This document shows positions 16,944-26,700 of a stretch of DNA of 47,495 nt, one piece after another. Source of the stretch: Bacteroidia bacterium (GTDB lineage: Bacteria > Bacteroidota > Bacteroidia > SpSt-205). The translations under genes were made by a program, and so were the position numbers. The notes beneath the pieces were generated by a model. That model ran no database searches. It saw only the letters and a program-made list of their open reading frames with translations, and was not told the DNA's origin. Positions within the stretch are counted from its first letter, which is position 1; each line of letters opens with the position of its first letter. The stretch is from the NCBI GenBank assembly GCA_025057135.1, contig JANWXY010000003.1:1-47495 (forward strand). Reading direction: 5' to 3'.

Positions 16944-18883
16944 GCGATAATCCTACACCTGTTGGTCCTCTTCTTAGAGATATAGAAACGCCTGAGAGCC
17001 TTCGGCTCCTGCCAGAAGATGCTTTGCCGCAGCTTGCTGAAGAGCTGAGGAGCTTTCTGATACATCATGCCGCTCAGTACGGAGGGCATTTCGCAGCAAG
17101 CTTGGGAGTAGTTGAGCTCACGATAGCTCTTCATTATGTATATCAGACGCCTCAGGATCTCTTAGTGTGGGATGTAGGTCACCAAGCTTATGGGCACAAG
17201 GTTTTGACAGGGCGCCGAAACGTTTTTCATACCAATCGTCTGAAAGATGGTATTTCTGGCTTCCCTAAGCGAGCGGAGTCTATTTATGATACCTTCGGGG
17301 TAGGACATTCCTCTACCTCTATATCAGCTGCTCTGGGCATGGCTGAGGCCCTACGCCATCGGGGAGAAACCCATCGTAAAGTAGTTGCTGTGATTGGAGA
17401 TGGAGCTTTGACGGCTGGTTTAGCATATGAAGGGTTGAATAATGCTGGGGCGTTACAGTCCGACTTGTTGATTATCCTGAATGACAATCAAATCTCCATA
17501 GATGATAATGTCGGTGCTATCAAGGATTATTTAGCAGGTATCACGGCTTCCCGCTCTTACAATCGCTTCCGAGACGAAATATGGAAGCTTCTGACCCGTA
17601 TTCAAGAAAAGTTAGGCACCCGAGTGAGGGATTATGCTGCAAGGTTAGAAGAAGCGCTTACCTTTCTCGTAGCCCGTCCGGCGGTGCTTTTTGAAAGTCT
17701 GGGACTGCGGTATTTCGGTCCTGTAAATGGACATGATGTGCAAGGACTGGTAGATACGCTACGCAATCTATATTCTCTCCCAGGACCTAAGCTCCTTCAT
17801 TGCCGCACAGTTAAGGGCAAAGGCTTCCCTCCCGCTGAGAAAGACCCCATCAAGTGGCATGCTCCGGCTTTCAAATTTGACCCACATACAGGGGAGCCTC
17901 AGATTTCCGCTCCTTCCCAACCCACTCCGCCTCGCTATCAAGACGTTTTTGGCGAAACTATCATAGAGCTGGCGGAAATAGACCCTCGAGTCGTCGCTGT
18001 CACGCCTGCTATGCTCTCAGGCTCCGGTCTGTCAAAAATGCATCGCCTAATGCCCCATCGCTGCTATGACGTGGGTATCGCCGAACAACACGCCGTGACG
18101 TTTAGCGCTGGGCTTGCCACCCAGGGCATGAAGGTTTTCTGTAATATCTACTCTACTTTCCTGCAGAGAGCTTACGATCAAGTAATACATGATGTGGCAA
18201 TACAGGATATTCCTGTAATATTCTGCCTGGACAGAGCAGGTGCCGTAGGTGCAGATGGTGCGACGCATCAAGGGCTTTACGATATTGCCTACCTGCGTCC
18301 CATACCGAATCTCATCCTTTCTGCCCCTCTAAATGAATCCGAGCTGCGTAACCTGATGTTCTCTGCGCTGCAAGCAGAACATCCTTTCGTAATGCGATAT
18401 CCGAGGGGTAATGGAGTTCTCCTAAATTGGCGCACCCCTTTTTCAGAAATCCCGATAGGCAAAGGGCGTCTTTTGAGAGATGGAGAAAATGTCGCTATTC
18501 TCAGCTACGGACACATCGGTAATGAAGTTCTCAGAGCCTGTGAGCTGCTTGAATCGGAAGGATTATTCCCAGCTGTGTATGACTTGCGCTTTGCTAAACC
18601 TTTGGATGAGGAGCTTCTGGAGGAGGTGGCGAGGCGATTTTCTTATGTGATTACCGTTGAGGATGGGGTTAAGATCGGTGGGGTAGGCAGCGCCGTACTG
18701 GAATGGTTCGCTGAACATGGATATGCTCTACCTGTCAAAAGATTAGGCGCGCCAGATATTGTATTAGAGCATGCTACTCAGGCGGAGCAGTATGCCCTGT
18801 GCGGTTATGATAGGTATGCGATAGTGGCATCCGTACGAGATGCCTATCACAAATATGTTCCACATCCGTGGAGATTGCGCTGA
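16940..18883 (+). CDS. dxs: 1-deoxy-D-xylulose-5-phosphate synthase
   Basis: Thiamine-diphosphate enzyme condensing pyruvate and glyceraldehyde 3-phosphate, the first step of the MEP isoprenoid pathway. The 647-aa protein shows the transketolase order: HQAYGHK in the N-terminal domain, the ThDP/Mg signature GDGALTAG (Gly153-Asp154-Gly155) followed by the LNNAG asparagines about 12-14 residues later, the pyrimidine domain motif DRAGAVGADGATHQG, and the C-terminal transketolase domain. Start ATG at 16940 overlaps the recO stop (ATGA). The end overlaps the nhaD-like GTG start by 16 bases. Confidence 0.97.
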   Translation: MSDNPTPVGPLLRDIETPESLRLLPEDALPQLAEELRSFLIHHAAQYGGHFAASLGVVELTIALHYVYQTPQDLLVWDVGHQAYGHKVLTGRRNVFHTNRLKDGISGFPKRAESIYDTFGVGHSSTSISAALGMAEALRHRGETHRKVVAVIGDGALTAGLAYEGLNNAGALQSDLLIILNDNQISIDDNVGAIKDYLAGITASRSYNRFRDEIWKLLTRIQEKLGTRVRDYAARLEEALTFLVARPAVLFESLGLRYFGPVNGHDVQGLVDTLRNLYSLPGPKLLHCRTVKGKGFPPAEKDPIKWHAPAFKFDPHTGEPQISAPSQPTPPRYQDVFGETIIELAEIDPRVVAVTPAMLSGSGLSKMHRLMPHRCYDVGIAEQHAVTFSAGLATQGMKVFCNIYSTFLQRAYDQVIHDVAIQDIPVIFCLDRAGAVGADGATHQGLYDIAYLRPIPNLILSAPLNESELRNLMFSALQAEHPFVMRYPRGNGVLLNWRTPFSEIPIGKGRLLRDGENVAILSYGHIGNEVLRACELLESEGLFPAVYDLRFAKPLDEELLEEVARRFSYVITVEDGVKIGGVGSAVLEWFAEHGYALPVKRLGAPDIVLEHATQAEQYALCGYDRYAIVASVRDAYHKYVPHPWRLR

Positions 18884-20163
18884 TAGCGATATTCCTTCTT
18901 GGGTATGCTCTCATAGCCTTAGAGCATAATCTTCATATAGATAAAGCTGCCACGGCTATCTTGACCGGTGCGACGAGCTGGTTTTTGATTTTTGGACTAC
19001 CTCTTTTTACTCATGGGAGTATTCCTACTGCTTTAGAGGAAGGTCTGGTTCATCATTTGAGCGAGGCTGCTGCCATACTTTTTTTCCTCCTCGGAGCCAT
19101 GACCATCGTAGAAGTCATAGACTCCTATGATGGCTTTCGTTTCCTCCTGCGTCTGATGCGGGTGCATCATGTGGGAACCTTTCTGGGGATTTTAGTGACG
19201 CTGAGTTTCTTCATATCCGCGGTCATAGACAACCTCACTACTACCCTTCTCATGGTATCTCTCCTACAGAAAGCAACGCTACCTGAGCAGCGGAATGTAC
19301 GCTTATTAGGGGCATCTCTCGTAGTATTAGCCGCTAACTCTGGGGGAGCCTGGAGCCCGCTCGGGGATGTAACCACCACCATGCTCTGGATAAAAGGATG
19401 CATAACCGAAACCGGCATTATCAAGAAAACTTTCATTCCCAGCGTCGTATCTGTGGTGGTTCCTTTTCTAATCATGGTACGCTACTTCAGAGGCGCTTCT
19501 TTGAGGGTGCGTGAAGCCTTGCAGGAGGTTCAGGAAGAGCTTCCCGCTCGGGTCAGTCTGACGGTGTTTATTGTAGGGATAGGGGGGATTTTAGCTGTAC
19601 CCATCCTGAAGCTGATATTTCATGTACCGCCATTTTTAGCAATGCTATTAGCGATGAGTGTCGTTTGGATTACCACGGAACTGTTCTACCGCCGCCTCAA
19701 AAATCGTGTAAGTGAGCCTATGCGTCTAAAAGTTGCCTCAGCCTTAGAGAAGATTGATACGCCGAGCTTACTCTTTTTCTTGGGAATACTTTTAGCAGTA
19801 GGCGCTCTTGGGCAGGTGGGACTTTTGCGTCACGCTGCACAAGCTCTGAATGAAGGCATAGGCGACTTAGATATCGTGGTATTCCTAATGGGCGTTCTTT
19901 CTTCTGTCGTAGATAATGTCCCACTTGTTGCAGCGGCGATAGAAATGTATCCTTTGTCGGAGTTTCCGACTGACCATCGCTTATGGGAGTTTATGGCGTA
20001 CGCAGCAGGAGTAGGGGGTAATATTCTCATCATTGGCTCAGCAGCGGGTGTAATAGCTATGGGTATGGAAAAAATAGAGTTTTTCTGGTACCTAAAGCGG
20101 GTAGCGTGGATTGCTTTCTTAGGATACGCTTCTGGAGCTTTGGCTTATATAATACTTGCATAA
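18868..20163 (+). CDS. nhaD: NhaD-type Na+/H+ antiporter
   Basis: Inner-membrane cation antiporter of the ion-transporter superfamily (NhaD/ArsB-like). The 431-aa sequence consists of about 11-12 hydrophobic segments and carries family motifs: NLTTTLLMVSL after a membrane segment, and ANSGGAWSPLGDVTTTMLW, which is characteristic of NhaD. The GTG start at 18868 lies inside the 3' end of dxs (16-base overlap), consistent with coupling in the porZ-recO-dxs operon; a later start is possible but would shorten the first membrane helix. Confidence 0.9.
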   Translation: MEIALIAIFLLGYALIALEHNLHIDKAATAILTGATSWFLIFGLPLFTHGSIPTALEEGLVHHLSEAAAILFFLLGAMTIVEVIDSYDGFRFLLRLMRVHHVGTFLGILVTLSFFISAVIDNLTTTLLMVSLLQKATLPEQRNVRLLGASLVVLAANSGGAWSPLGDVTTTMLWIKGCITETGIIKKTFIPSVVSVVVPFLIMVRYFRGASLRVREALQEVQEELPARVSLTVFIVGIGGILAVPILKLIFHVPPFLAMLLAMSVVWITTELFYRRLKNRVSEPMRLKVASALEKIDTPSLLFFLGILLAVGALGQVGLLRHAAQALNEGIGDLDIVVFLMGVLSSVVDNVPLVAAAIEMYPLSEFPTDHRLWEFMAYAAGVGGNILIIGSAAGVIAMGMEKIEFFWYLKRVAWIAFLGYASGALAYIILA

Positions 20164-20286
20164 AAGCGCCCTGACAGGGACCTACTTACCACCTCGGCTG
20201 CGTAGGCGTCCCAACCCCGAAGTAATCTCAATAACTATACCGCCTCTACCTTGGGCCTTCCAAGACGCCCTGATGTGGCTCGTCAT
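20164..20286. other. Convergent intergenic region between nhaD and the RND pump gene
   Basis: This 123-bp stretch separates two converging genes. I see no open frame of note. GGCGTC and GACGCC form a distant imperfect inverted repeat, but no convincing hairpin with a T-tract on either strand. Confidence 0.5.
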
Positions 20287-23200
20287 TCAGTCTCTTAGGT
20301 AGTTGTACTTCATCCGATGAAGCCACCGGCGCCACCTAAGAGTGCCTGCGTGAAGCATATAATACAACACAGGAACTACTATTAGCGTAATCACAGTTGC
20401 AAAGCTCAACCCAAAAATAATAGCACTCGCTAAAGGCAGCCAGAAAAATGCGGTGTCCCCTCCAAAAAATATCTTGGGATCACCCGTTTCAAACAGAGAC
20501 ACAAAGTCTATATTGAAACCCACAGCTAATGGAATAAGCCCCAGCACGGTAGATGCGGCTGTGAGGAGAACAGGCTTCAACCGAATAGAGGCCCCCTCTA
20601 CAATAGCCCGACGCGTGCGATAGCCACGCCCTCGCAGCTCTTCTATGAACTCTACAAGCAGAATGCCATTCTTTATGACCACCCCGAGAAGGGCTACAAT
20701 GCCTACCCCAGCCAGCACGACGGAAAACTCTATTTGAGTCAGCGCAAAGCCCCAAATCACTCCTATTAGACTGAAAAATACTTGTGAGAGAATAATCAGC
20801 GGAATGCCCACAGAGTTGAACTGGGCTATCAGAATGAGGAATATCCCCCCGACCGCCAGCAGAAATGCCCGTTGAAGAAATGCTGCGGCTTTGCCTTGCT
20901 CCTCCTGTTCTCCGCCTATTTTGACTGAGACCTCCTTAGGTAAAGGTAGCGCTTGTAGGGCTCTGCGAATCTGATTATTTATGTCAGTGGCATTATAGCC
21001 TGGAAGCACATCGGAGGATATGGTGATAGTTCTTTTGAGATTTTTACGGCGGATAAGCCCCTGTCCAGAACCGTACGAAAGGGTGGCGAAACTGGAAAGG
21101 GGATACTGCTTGAGGCGGCCATCGCTCATATCTCTGAATACGATGCGATGCGTAAGCAGAAGCTCCGGCTGGCGCTGGTAATCTTCTTTATAGCGGATTT
21201 GAATGGGATATTCGTCTTCTTTATCACGAAGCTTAGAAGCTTCTTTACCATAAAGAGCCGTTCGGAGCTCACCTCCAAGCTGGGCTGCGGATAAACCCGC
21301 CCGCTGCGTTCTTTCTCTATCCACAAGGAGGCGTATCTCCGGACGGCTCAGAACGAGGTCGCTATTGAGCTCTTGGATACCAGGAATACGCAGAGAATCT
21401 AAAAAGCTTTTTACAAGCTGGGAGGCCCGAATAGCAAGTGTAGGGTCTTCACTGGAAACTTCTATTTGGATAGGTTTGCCTGCTGGTGGTCCTGCACGAT
21501 CTGGCTCTACTTGAAGGGTGACCCCCGGAATATCTCGCAGAGCTAAGTAAATGGAGTCTAAGTATGGACGGGTAGATCGTCCCTCTCGCTTTCTAAACTC
21601 TACAAAGGCAATAGTGATCTTGGCTCTATTCGGTGCGCTACTACTACTGCGGTCAAAAGGGTCTCCCGACCCTACACCGACATTTACAAGCACTGAGGTA
21701 ACCAGAGGGTTACTTTCGCCTAAAACGGCTTTGACTTTTTTATATGCCAATTCGGCGAGCTGATTCGTGTAGTCAGCTGAGGTGCCCTCTGGTAGCTTCA
21801 AGTAGGCATAAATGTAGTTGGGGTCTCTATTGGGGAAAAAAGACACCTTGGGCGGTCGCGCAGCGAAGAGAATTACTCCCAGAATGAATAACCCTAAGAC
21901 GCCGAGGAGTACCCATTTAGGATGTCCGCGCTGGATAGACCAGTGAAGGATGCGACGATGACCTTTCATAAAAGACGGCAAAACCTTCTCTTGAAAGCCC
22001 GTAATCATCCAGCGGAGTATCGTACGCGCAGCGATAAAAAGCCCTATCAGCGTCAAAGTAAAATTGCCCATGGCTATCCACCCTGCCAGGTAAAACACCC
22101 CTGCCGCAAGGGCTATTAGTCCGAGTGTAAAGAGAAAGCCTCTACTCCATACTTTTCTTTTCCCTGCCTCCACAGGACGCATAAAATCCACCGCAAAGAC
22201 AGGATTGATGATGTAGGCAACAAGCAGAGAAGCAAAAAGGGTGATCAGAAAGGTTACAGGCAAGTAGTATAAAAATTTCCCAGGAATGCTCTCCCAGAAA
22301 AGTAGAGGTACGAAGGGCGCCGCAGTGATTAGAGTGCCTGAGAGTACGGGAATAAACACCTCTGTGGCAGCTACTTGAGCTGCTTGAAGTATAGGCACTC
22401 GTCCATTGTCAAAGAGCCTATATGTATTTTCCACGACGACAATAGCGTCATCCACTACGATCCCCAGAGCTAATAAAAAGGTAAAGAGCACCACCAGGTT
22501 GAGGCTGTATCCTAAGGTCGGAAAAGCCAAAAAGGCCACAAATGACGATAAAGGCACGGATAGCCCGACGAAAAGAGCATTTTCCAGTCCGATAAAAAAC
22601 ATCATTACCACTGTAACGAGGATAAATCCAATAATAATCGTATTCACGAGGTCATCTAGTTGAACGCGAGTGCGTTCAGATTGGTCATTAGTGATGACGA
22701 CGCGAAGATTAGGAGGTAAGAATTCTCGCTGGGCTCGTCCTATCAGAGCGAATATCGCATCGGCCGCCTCTACGAGATTTTCTCCGGACTTTTTGATGAC
22801 ATTTAAGGTAATAACGGGTTTTCCGTCTAAAAAGGCGTAGCTTTCCCGCTTTTTATAGCCGTCATAGACATCCGCCACATCTCGCAGATAGACGGAAGCC
22901 CCGAAGCCTGAGCGAACTATGAGATTTCGTATTTCCTCTACCGAACGAAAACGCGCATCCAATCTTAGAGTTCGCTTTTGTCGCCCTAAGTCAGCTTCGC
23001 CCGCAGAGATTAGGACATTTTCCCGAGAAATAGCTCCCTCTATGTCGCTGAATGCCAGATTGTGGGCTTGTAGGCGGGTCATATCTACATCTACTCGTAT
23101 CTCTCGTTCCAGAGCGCCTACGATATCTACTCGCCGAATCTGGGGCAGGGCTTCTATACGGTCTTTGAGTTCATCCGCATATTTTTTGAGCTGCACGGGC

Positions 23201-23655
23201 GAGTAGTCCCCGGCCAGATTTATAGACATGATTGGGAACTCAGAAAAATCCACATCCGTAATCGTGGGCTCCTGCGGCAAATCCCTCGGAAGGTCTGCAC
23301 GAGCCTTATCTACGGCATCTTTGACGCGGTCTTTACATTCCTTGGGATCTTCGCTCACTGAAAATTCCACTACTATGGTAGAAACGTCTTGTTGGGAGTA
23401 GCTATTGATTTTCTCTATGCCAGCGACCCCCTTTAGACGCTTTTCAATAGGGCGCGTGATAAGATTTTCAATATCGCTCGGAGAAGAGCCCGGATAGACT
23501 GTATTTACCACAATCGTTGGTATGACTAAGTCCGGGAAAAGTTCCTTTGGCAAAGTGATGTATGAGCCTATTCCGAAGAGAGTGATTAGAATGGTGAGCG
23601 CATATATGGTAGTACGATTCTGGGTCGCCCAACGCGTGGGGGCAAAGAGTCGCAT
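20287..23655 (-). CDS. RND efflux pump, AcrB/HAE1 type
   Basis: Inner-membrane proton-driven exporter of the resistance-nodulation-division superfamily. The 1,122-aa chain has the expected twofold arrangement: a membrane helix at the N-terminus, a large periplasmic porter loop, a block of six helices, then a second copy. The proton-relay aspartates are visible in helix 4 (ALGIVVDDAIVVVEN). The N-terminal PKELFPDLVIPTIVV and YPGSSPSDIENLITRPIE motifs match AcrB-like proteins more than metal pumps. No adaptor or outer-membrane channel lies next to it; an adaptor lipoprotein gene occurs at 42676 but 19 kb away. No TAnnTTTG element is obvious before the ATG at 23655. Confidence 0.93.
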   Translation of the reverse strand: MRLFAPTRWATQNRTTIYALTILITLFGIGSYITLPKELFPDLVIPTIVVNTVYPGSSPSDIENLITRPIEKRLKGVAGIEKINSYSQQDVSTIVVEFSVSEDPKECKDRVKDAVDKARADLPRDLPQEPTITDVDFSEFPIMSINLAGDYSPVQLKKYADELKDRIEALPQIRRVDIVGALEREIRVDVDMTRLQAHNLAFSDIEGAISRENVLISAGEADLGRQKRTLRLDARFRSVEEIRNLIVRSGFGASVYLRDVADVYDGYKKRESYAFLDGKPVITLNVIKKSGENLVEAADAIFALIGRAQREFLPPNLRVVITNDQSERTRVQLDDLVNTIIIGFILVTVVMMFFIGLENALFVGLSVPLSSFVAFLAFPTLGYSLNLVVLFTFLLALGIVVDDAIVVVENTYRLFDNGRVPILQAAQVAATEVFIPVLSGTLITAAPFVPLLFWESIPGKFLYYLPVTFLITLFASLLVAYIINPVFAVDFMRPVEAGKRKVWSRGFLFTLGLIALAAGVFYLAGWIAMGNFTLTLIGLFIAARTILRWMITGFQEKVLPSFMKGHRRILHWSIQRGHPKWVLLGVLGLFILGVILFAARPPKVSFFPNRDPNYIYAYLKLPEGTSADYTNQLAELAYKKVKAVLGESNPLVTSVLVNVGVGSGDPFDRSSSSAPNRAKITIAFVEFRKREGRSTRPYLDSIYLALRDIPGVTLQVEPDRAGPPAGKPIQIEVSSEDPTLAIRASQLVKSFLDSLRIPGIQELNSDLVLSRPEIRLLVDRERTQRAGLSAAQLGGELRTALYGKEASKLRDKEDEYPIQIRYKEDYQRQPELLLTHRIVFRDMSDGRLKQYPLSSFATLSYGSGQGLIRRKNLKRTITISSDVLPGYNATDINNQIRRALQALPLPKEVSVKIGGEQEEQGKAAAFLQRAFLLAVGGIFLILIAQFNSVGIPLIILSQVFFSLIGVIWGFALTQIEFSVVLAGVGIVALLGVVIKNGILLVEFIEELRGRGYRTRRAIVEGASIRLKPVLLTAASTVLGLIPLAVGFNIDFVSLFETGDPKIFFGGDTAFFWLPLASAIIFGLSFATVITLIVVPVLYYMLHAGTLRWRRWLHRMKYNYLRD

Positions 23656-23725
23656 AGCACAGGAAACGCTATAAACTATAAGAAAGTTCCAAGTTTCCAG
23701 TTTTACTTCTTTTGCTGAGAGAACC

Positions 23726-23733
23726 TATCTTTG
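23726..23733 (+). promoter_or_regulatory. -7 promoter element of the PorU2-like gene
   Basis: TATCTTTG (exact), then cgat, then ATG at 23738. It lies in the 82-bp region divergent from the RND pump gene. Confidence 0.82.
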
Positions 23734-23737
23734 CGAT

Positions 23738-26700
23738 ATGCTCATGCGCCTGACGAGCGCGAGTCTTCTGCTGGCATATCTTTCAGCGCAGCCTTACACT
23801 TACGGAAACGAGTGGATACAAACGGGTGCGCCTTACATTAAGCTGATTTTATGGCGGGATGGCGTCTATCGCGTCAGTGCGAATCAACTGGGTATCTCTG
23901 TCAGCTCGGCGAGCCTGAGACTCTTTTGGCGGGGAAGTGAGGTGCCGATTTATGTCGCTGATGGGGGTGATGGACTTTTTAGCGGTTCAGATTACATAGA
24001 GTTTGTTGGCCATCGTAACGATGGAGAGCCAGACTCTGTGGCGTTTAGGCATTCCATCCTCCTCCAGAGACAGCCAGGTATTCATGGAAATCCTCTCATG
24101 TCTCTAAATCATAATGACACCTCAGCTTACTTTCTCACTTGGGGCGGCGTGAATGGGCAGCGCCTCCAAACCTACACAGACCCAAACGTCCTGACACGAC
24201 CTACTCAAAATTGGTTCTGGTGGCGATTCGTGGAGAGCTTCCATTGGGCAGGTTATTGGTGGGGACCTCGCAGCTATGAGCAGGACAATAATCCCATGTA
24301 TATCCTTGGAGAAGGTCGTGGTGTAGGACTCAATCCGCTCAGCCGTTCGTATAATCTCCCTGGCCCGCGTACAGATGTGGCTTCGCAGTTTTATGTAGAG
24401 CTGTCTCATGCTTCTCTGACGCCCTCGGGCACGATGAGCTTAGAGTGGCGCGTAGGGAGTTATACAGCAGCTTCAACCACAGTAAATGCGCCGTATTATT
24501 TCCGCCCATATTTCAGCATTCCTATAAACTTTTTGACCCCCTCGCTTTCTATAACTGTCTCCTGCCCAACTTCTGGTTACCGGGGCGAGTTTTTGCATTA
24601 CGCCGCTGTAACATATCCTCGTCAAGCAACGCTGGGGAGCCCTGACACCTTTCTAAGGATAGGTGTAATCAATCCCACAGCTGCACCCCTTACCTTAGTC
24701 CTTAGCAATGTCCCTATAAACGCCGGGGACTCCCTGCTCGTATATGACATGAAACATGGCTACCGCTGGCAAGCCGTATTCAGCGGTTCGCAGTGGTATA
24801 TCCCCCTCCCAGGTATCGCTGATACCTTTCCTCTGTACATCATAAGAGGGCAAAGTATCCAAACCCCAATTGTCCGTAGCGCTATCATTGAGGACTACAC
24901 TAATACCTCTGGTGCCGAGGTGCTACTTGTTACCCATCGGAGTTTAGCTGCATCTGCTATGGCATATAAGCAGTACCGAGAAACCCATCCTACCAATCCC
25001 AGGTCTGTGCTAATCGCATATACAGACGCAATCTATGATGAGTTCGGTTGGGGTCGGGTGAGCCATCCCCTGGCCATAAGGAATCTCGTTCGCTGGGCAT
25101 TAGACCACTGGAACATCCGCCCTAAGTATCTCCTTCTATGGGGAGACGGGGTAGGCCTCCAACGGATAGGGTATGGACAGACTCCCCCTGCTTTTCATCT
25201 CGTGCCGGTTTTTGGATATCCGGCTTCTGATTGGGGGTATGTATCAGATTTTTATGGGCAGAGAGATATCATTCCCACGATCCCGGTGGGACGGGTCACG
25301 GTTCAAAATGACAACGAAGGATTCATCTATATAGATAAACTGCGCACCTATGAAAGCATGTCTAATCCGTCCTGGCTCAAAGCCGCCCTTCATTTAGGGG
25401 GAGGCAGCGATGCGATAGAGCAAGCTCTGATTAGTTCGCAGCTTATAGCATGCCAGCAAGTGTTTGAACAAAGTCCATATTACGGACAGGTAACCTACTA
25501 CCAGAAGCGCACCGGTGGCATGCAGGCCCCGCCTGGCAGCCCCACTATCAAGGAACGCGTAGATAGTGGGGTAGTGATTTTGCAGACCTTCGGACATTCA
25601 GGTGCAGAAATCTTTGATGTAAATTTCTACGAGCCAGTAGATTATGATAACTGGGGGCGCTATCCGCTCGTGATTGTAAATGGCTGCTATCAAGGCAACT
25701 TTGACGAAATCGGCGTACTAAGTAAAATACACAGTGAGCGCTTCTTATTAGAACCTGGACGGGGGTGCTTGTGGTATTTGGCTCTATCTGGAGCAGGCTT
25801 TATCGGCCCCCTGGGAGTGCAGACGCTCCGCATATACGAGGTGCTCTTCCGCGATTCAATCAATATACCCGTAGGGGATGGAATTGTGGAGGCATTTCGC
25901 CGCTTAGTAAATAATGGGATAGGGGCTTTTGAGTATTATCATATTGCAGCTCAGCCGCTTCTCGGTGATCCCTGTGTACGTCTGGCAGGTCCTACTCGTC
26001 CTGACCTTGCAATTACTGCAGGGGATGTGCGCGTGACGCCCACAGAACCATCTGCTGAGCAAAATAGCTTCCGACTATTCATCCGATATCGTAATCTGGG
26101 CATAGCATTTTCGGATAGTTTCACTGTGCAGGTAAGTCACCGTATAGTCGCCACAGGACAACGATTTACCTATACCTACCGCCGAGCGCCTTTCGCTCGG
26201 GTAGATAGCTTCGAGATTGTACTCCCAGCCCTTGTCGGTGAATGGGCTGGTATAAATGAGATAGAGGTATTCGTGGACTCCGACGATAATCTACCTAATG
26301 AGCTCCGAGAAGACAATAATCAGGTACGGATTGAGTTTTTTGTACGATCTCCGCGTCCATTAGCTTTATACCCATGGCCTTATGCTGTCATCAATAAGGA
26401 CTCTATCGCCCTTGTAGCTGCTACATACAATCAAAGCATTTTTTCGCCCCAAGGCTACTACTTTGAGATAGATACCAGCTATCGCTTCAACTCTCCCATG
26501 CGCTATCAGAGCGGGCTGGTCGCTGGCACGACGGTTTTTGGACGCTGGGAGCTGCCATTCCGACTACGAGATAGCGTCGTATACTACTGGCGAGTTCGGT
26601 TAGAGGGCAGCGGCCCCCAAGAATGGACGACCCAGTCATTTCAGTACATCCGTGGACCAAAAGAAGGCTGGGGGCAAAGCGCACGTCCGCAATTCTTAGA

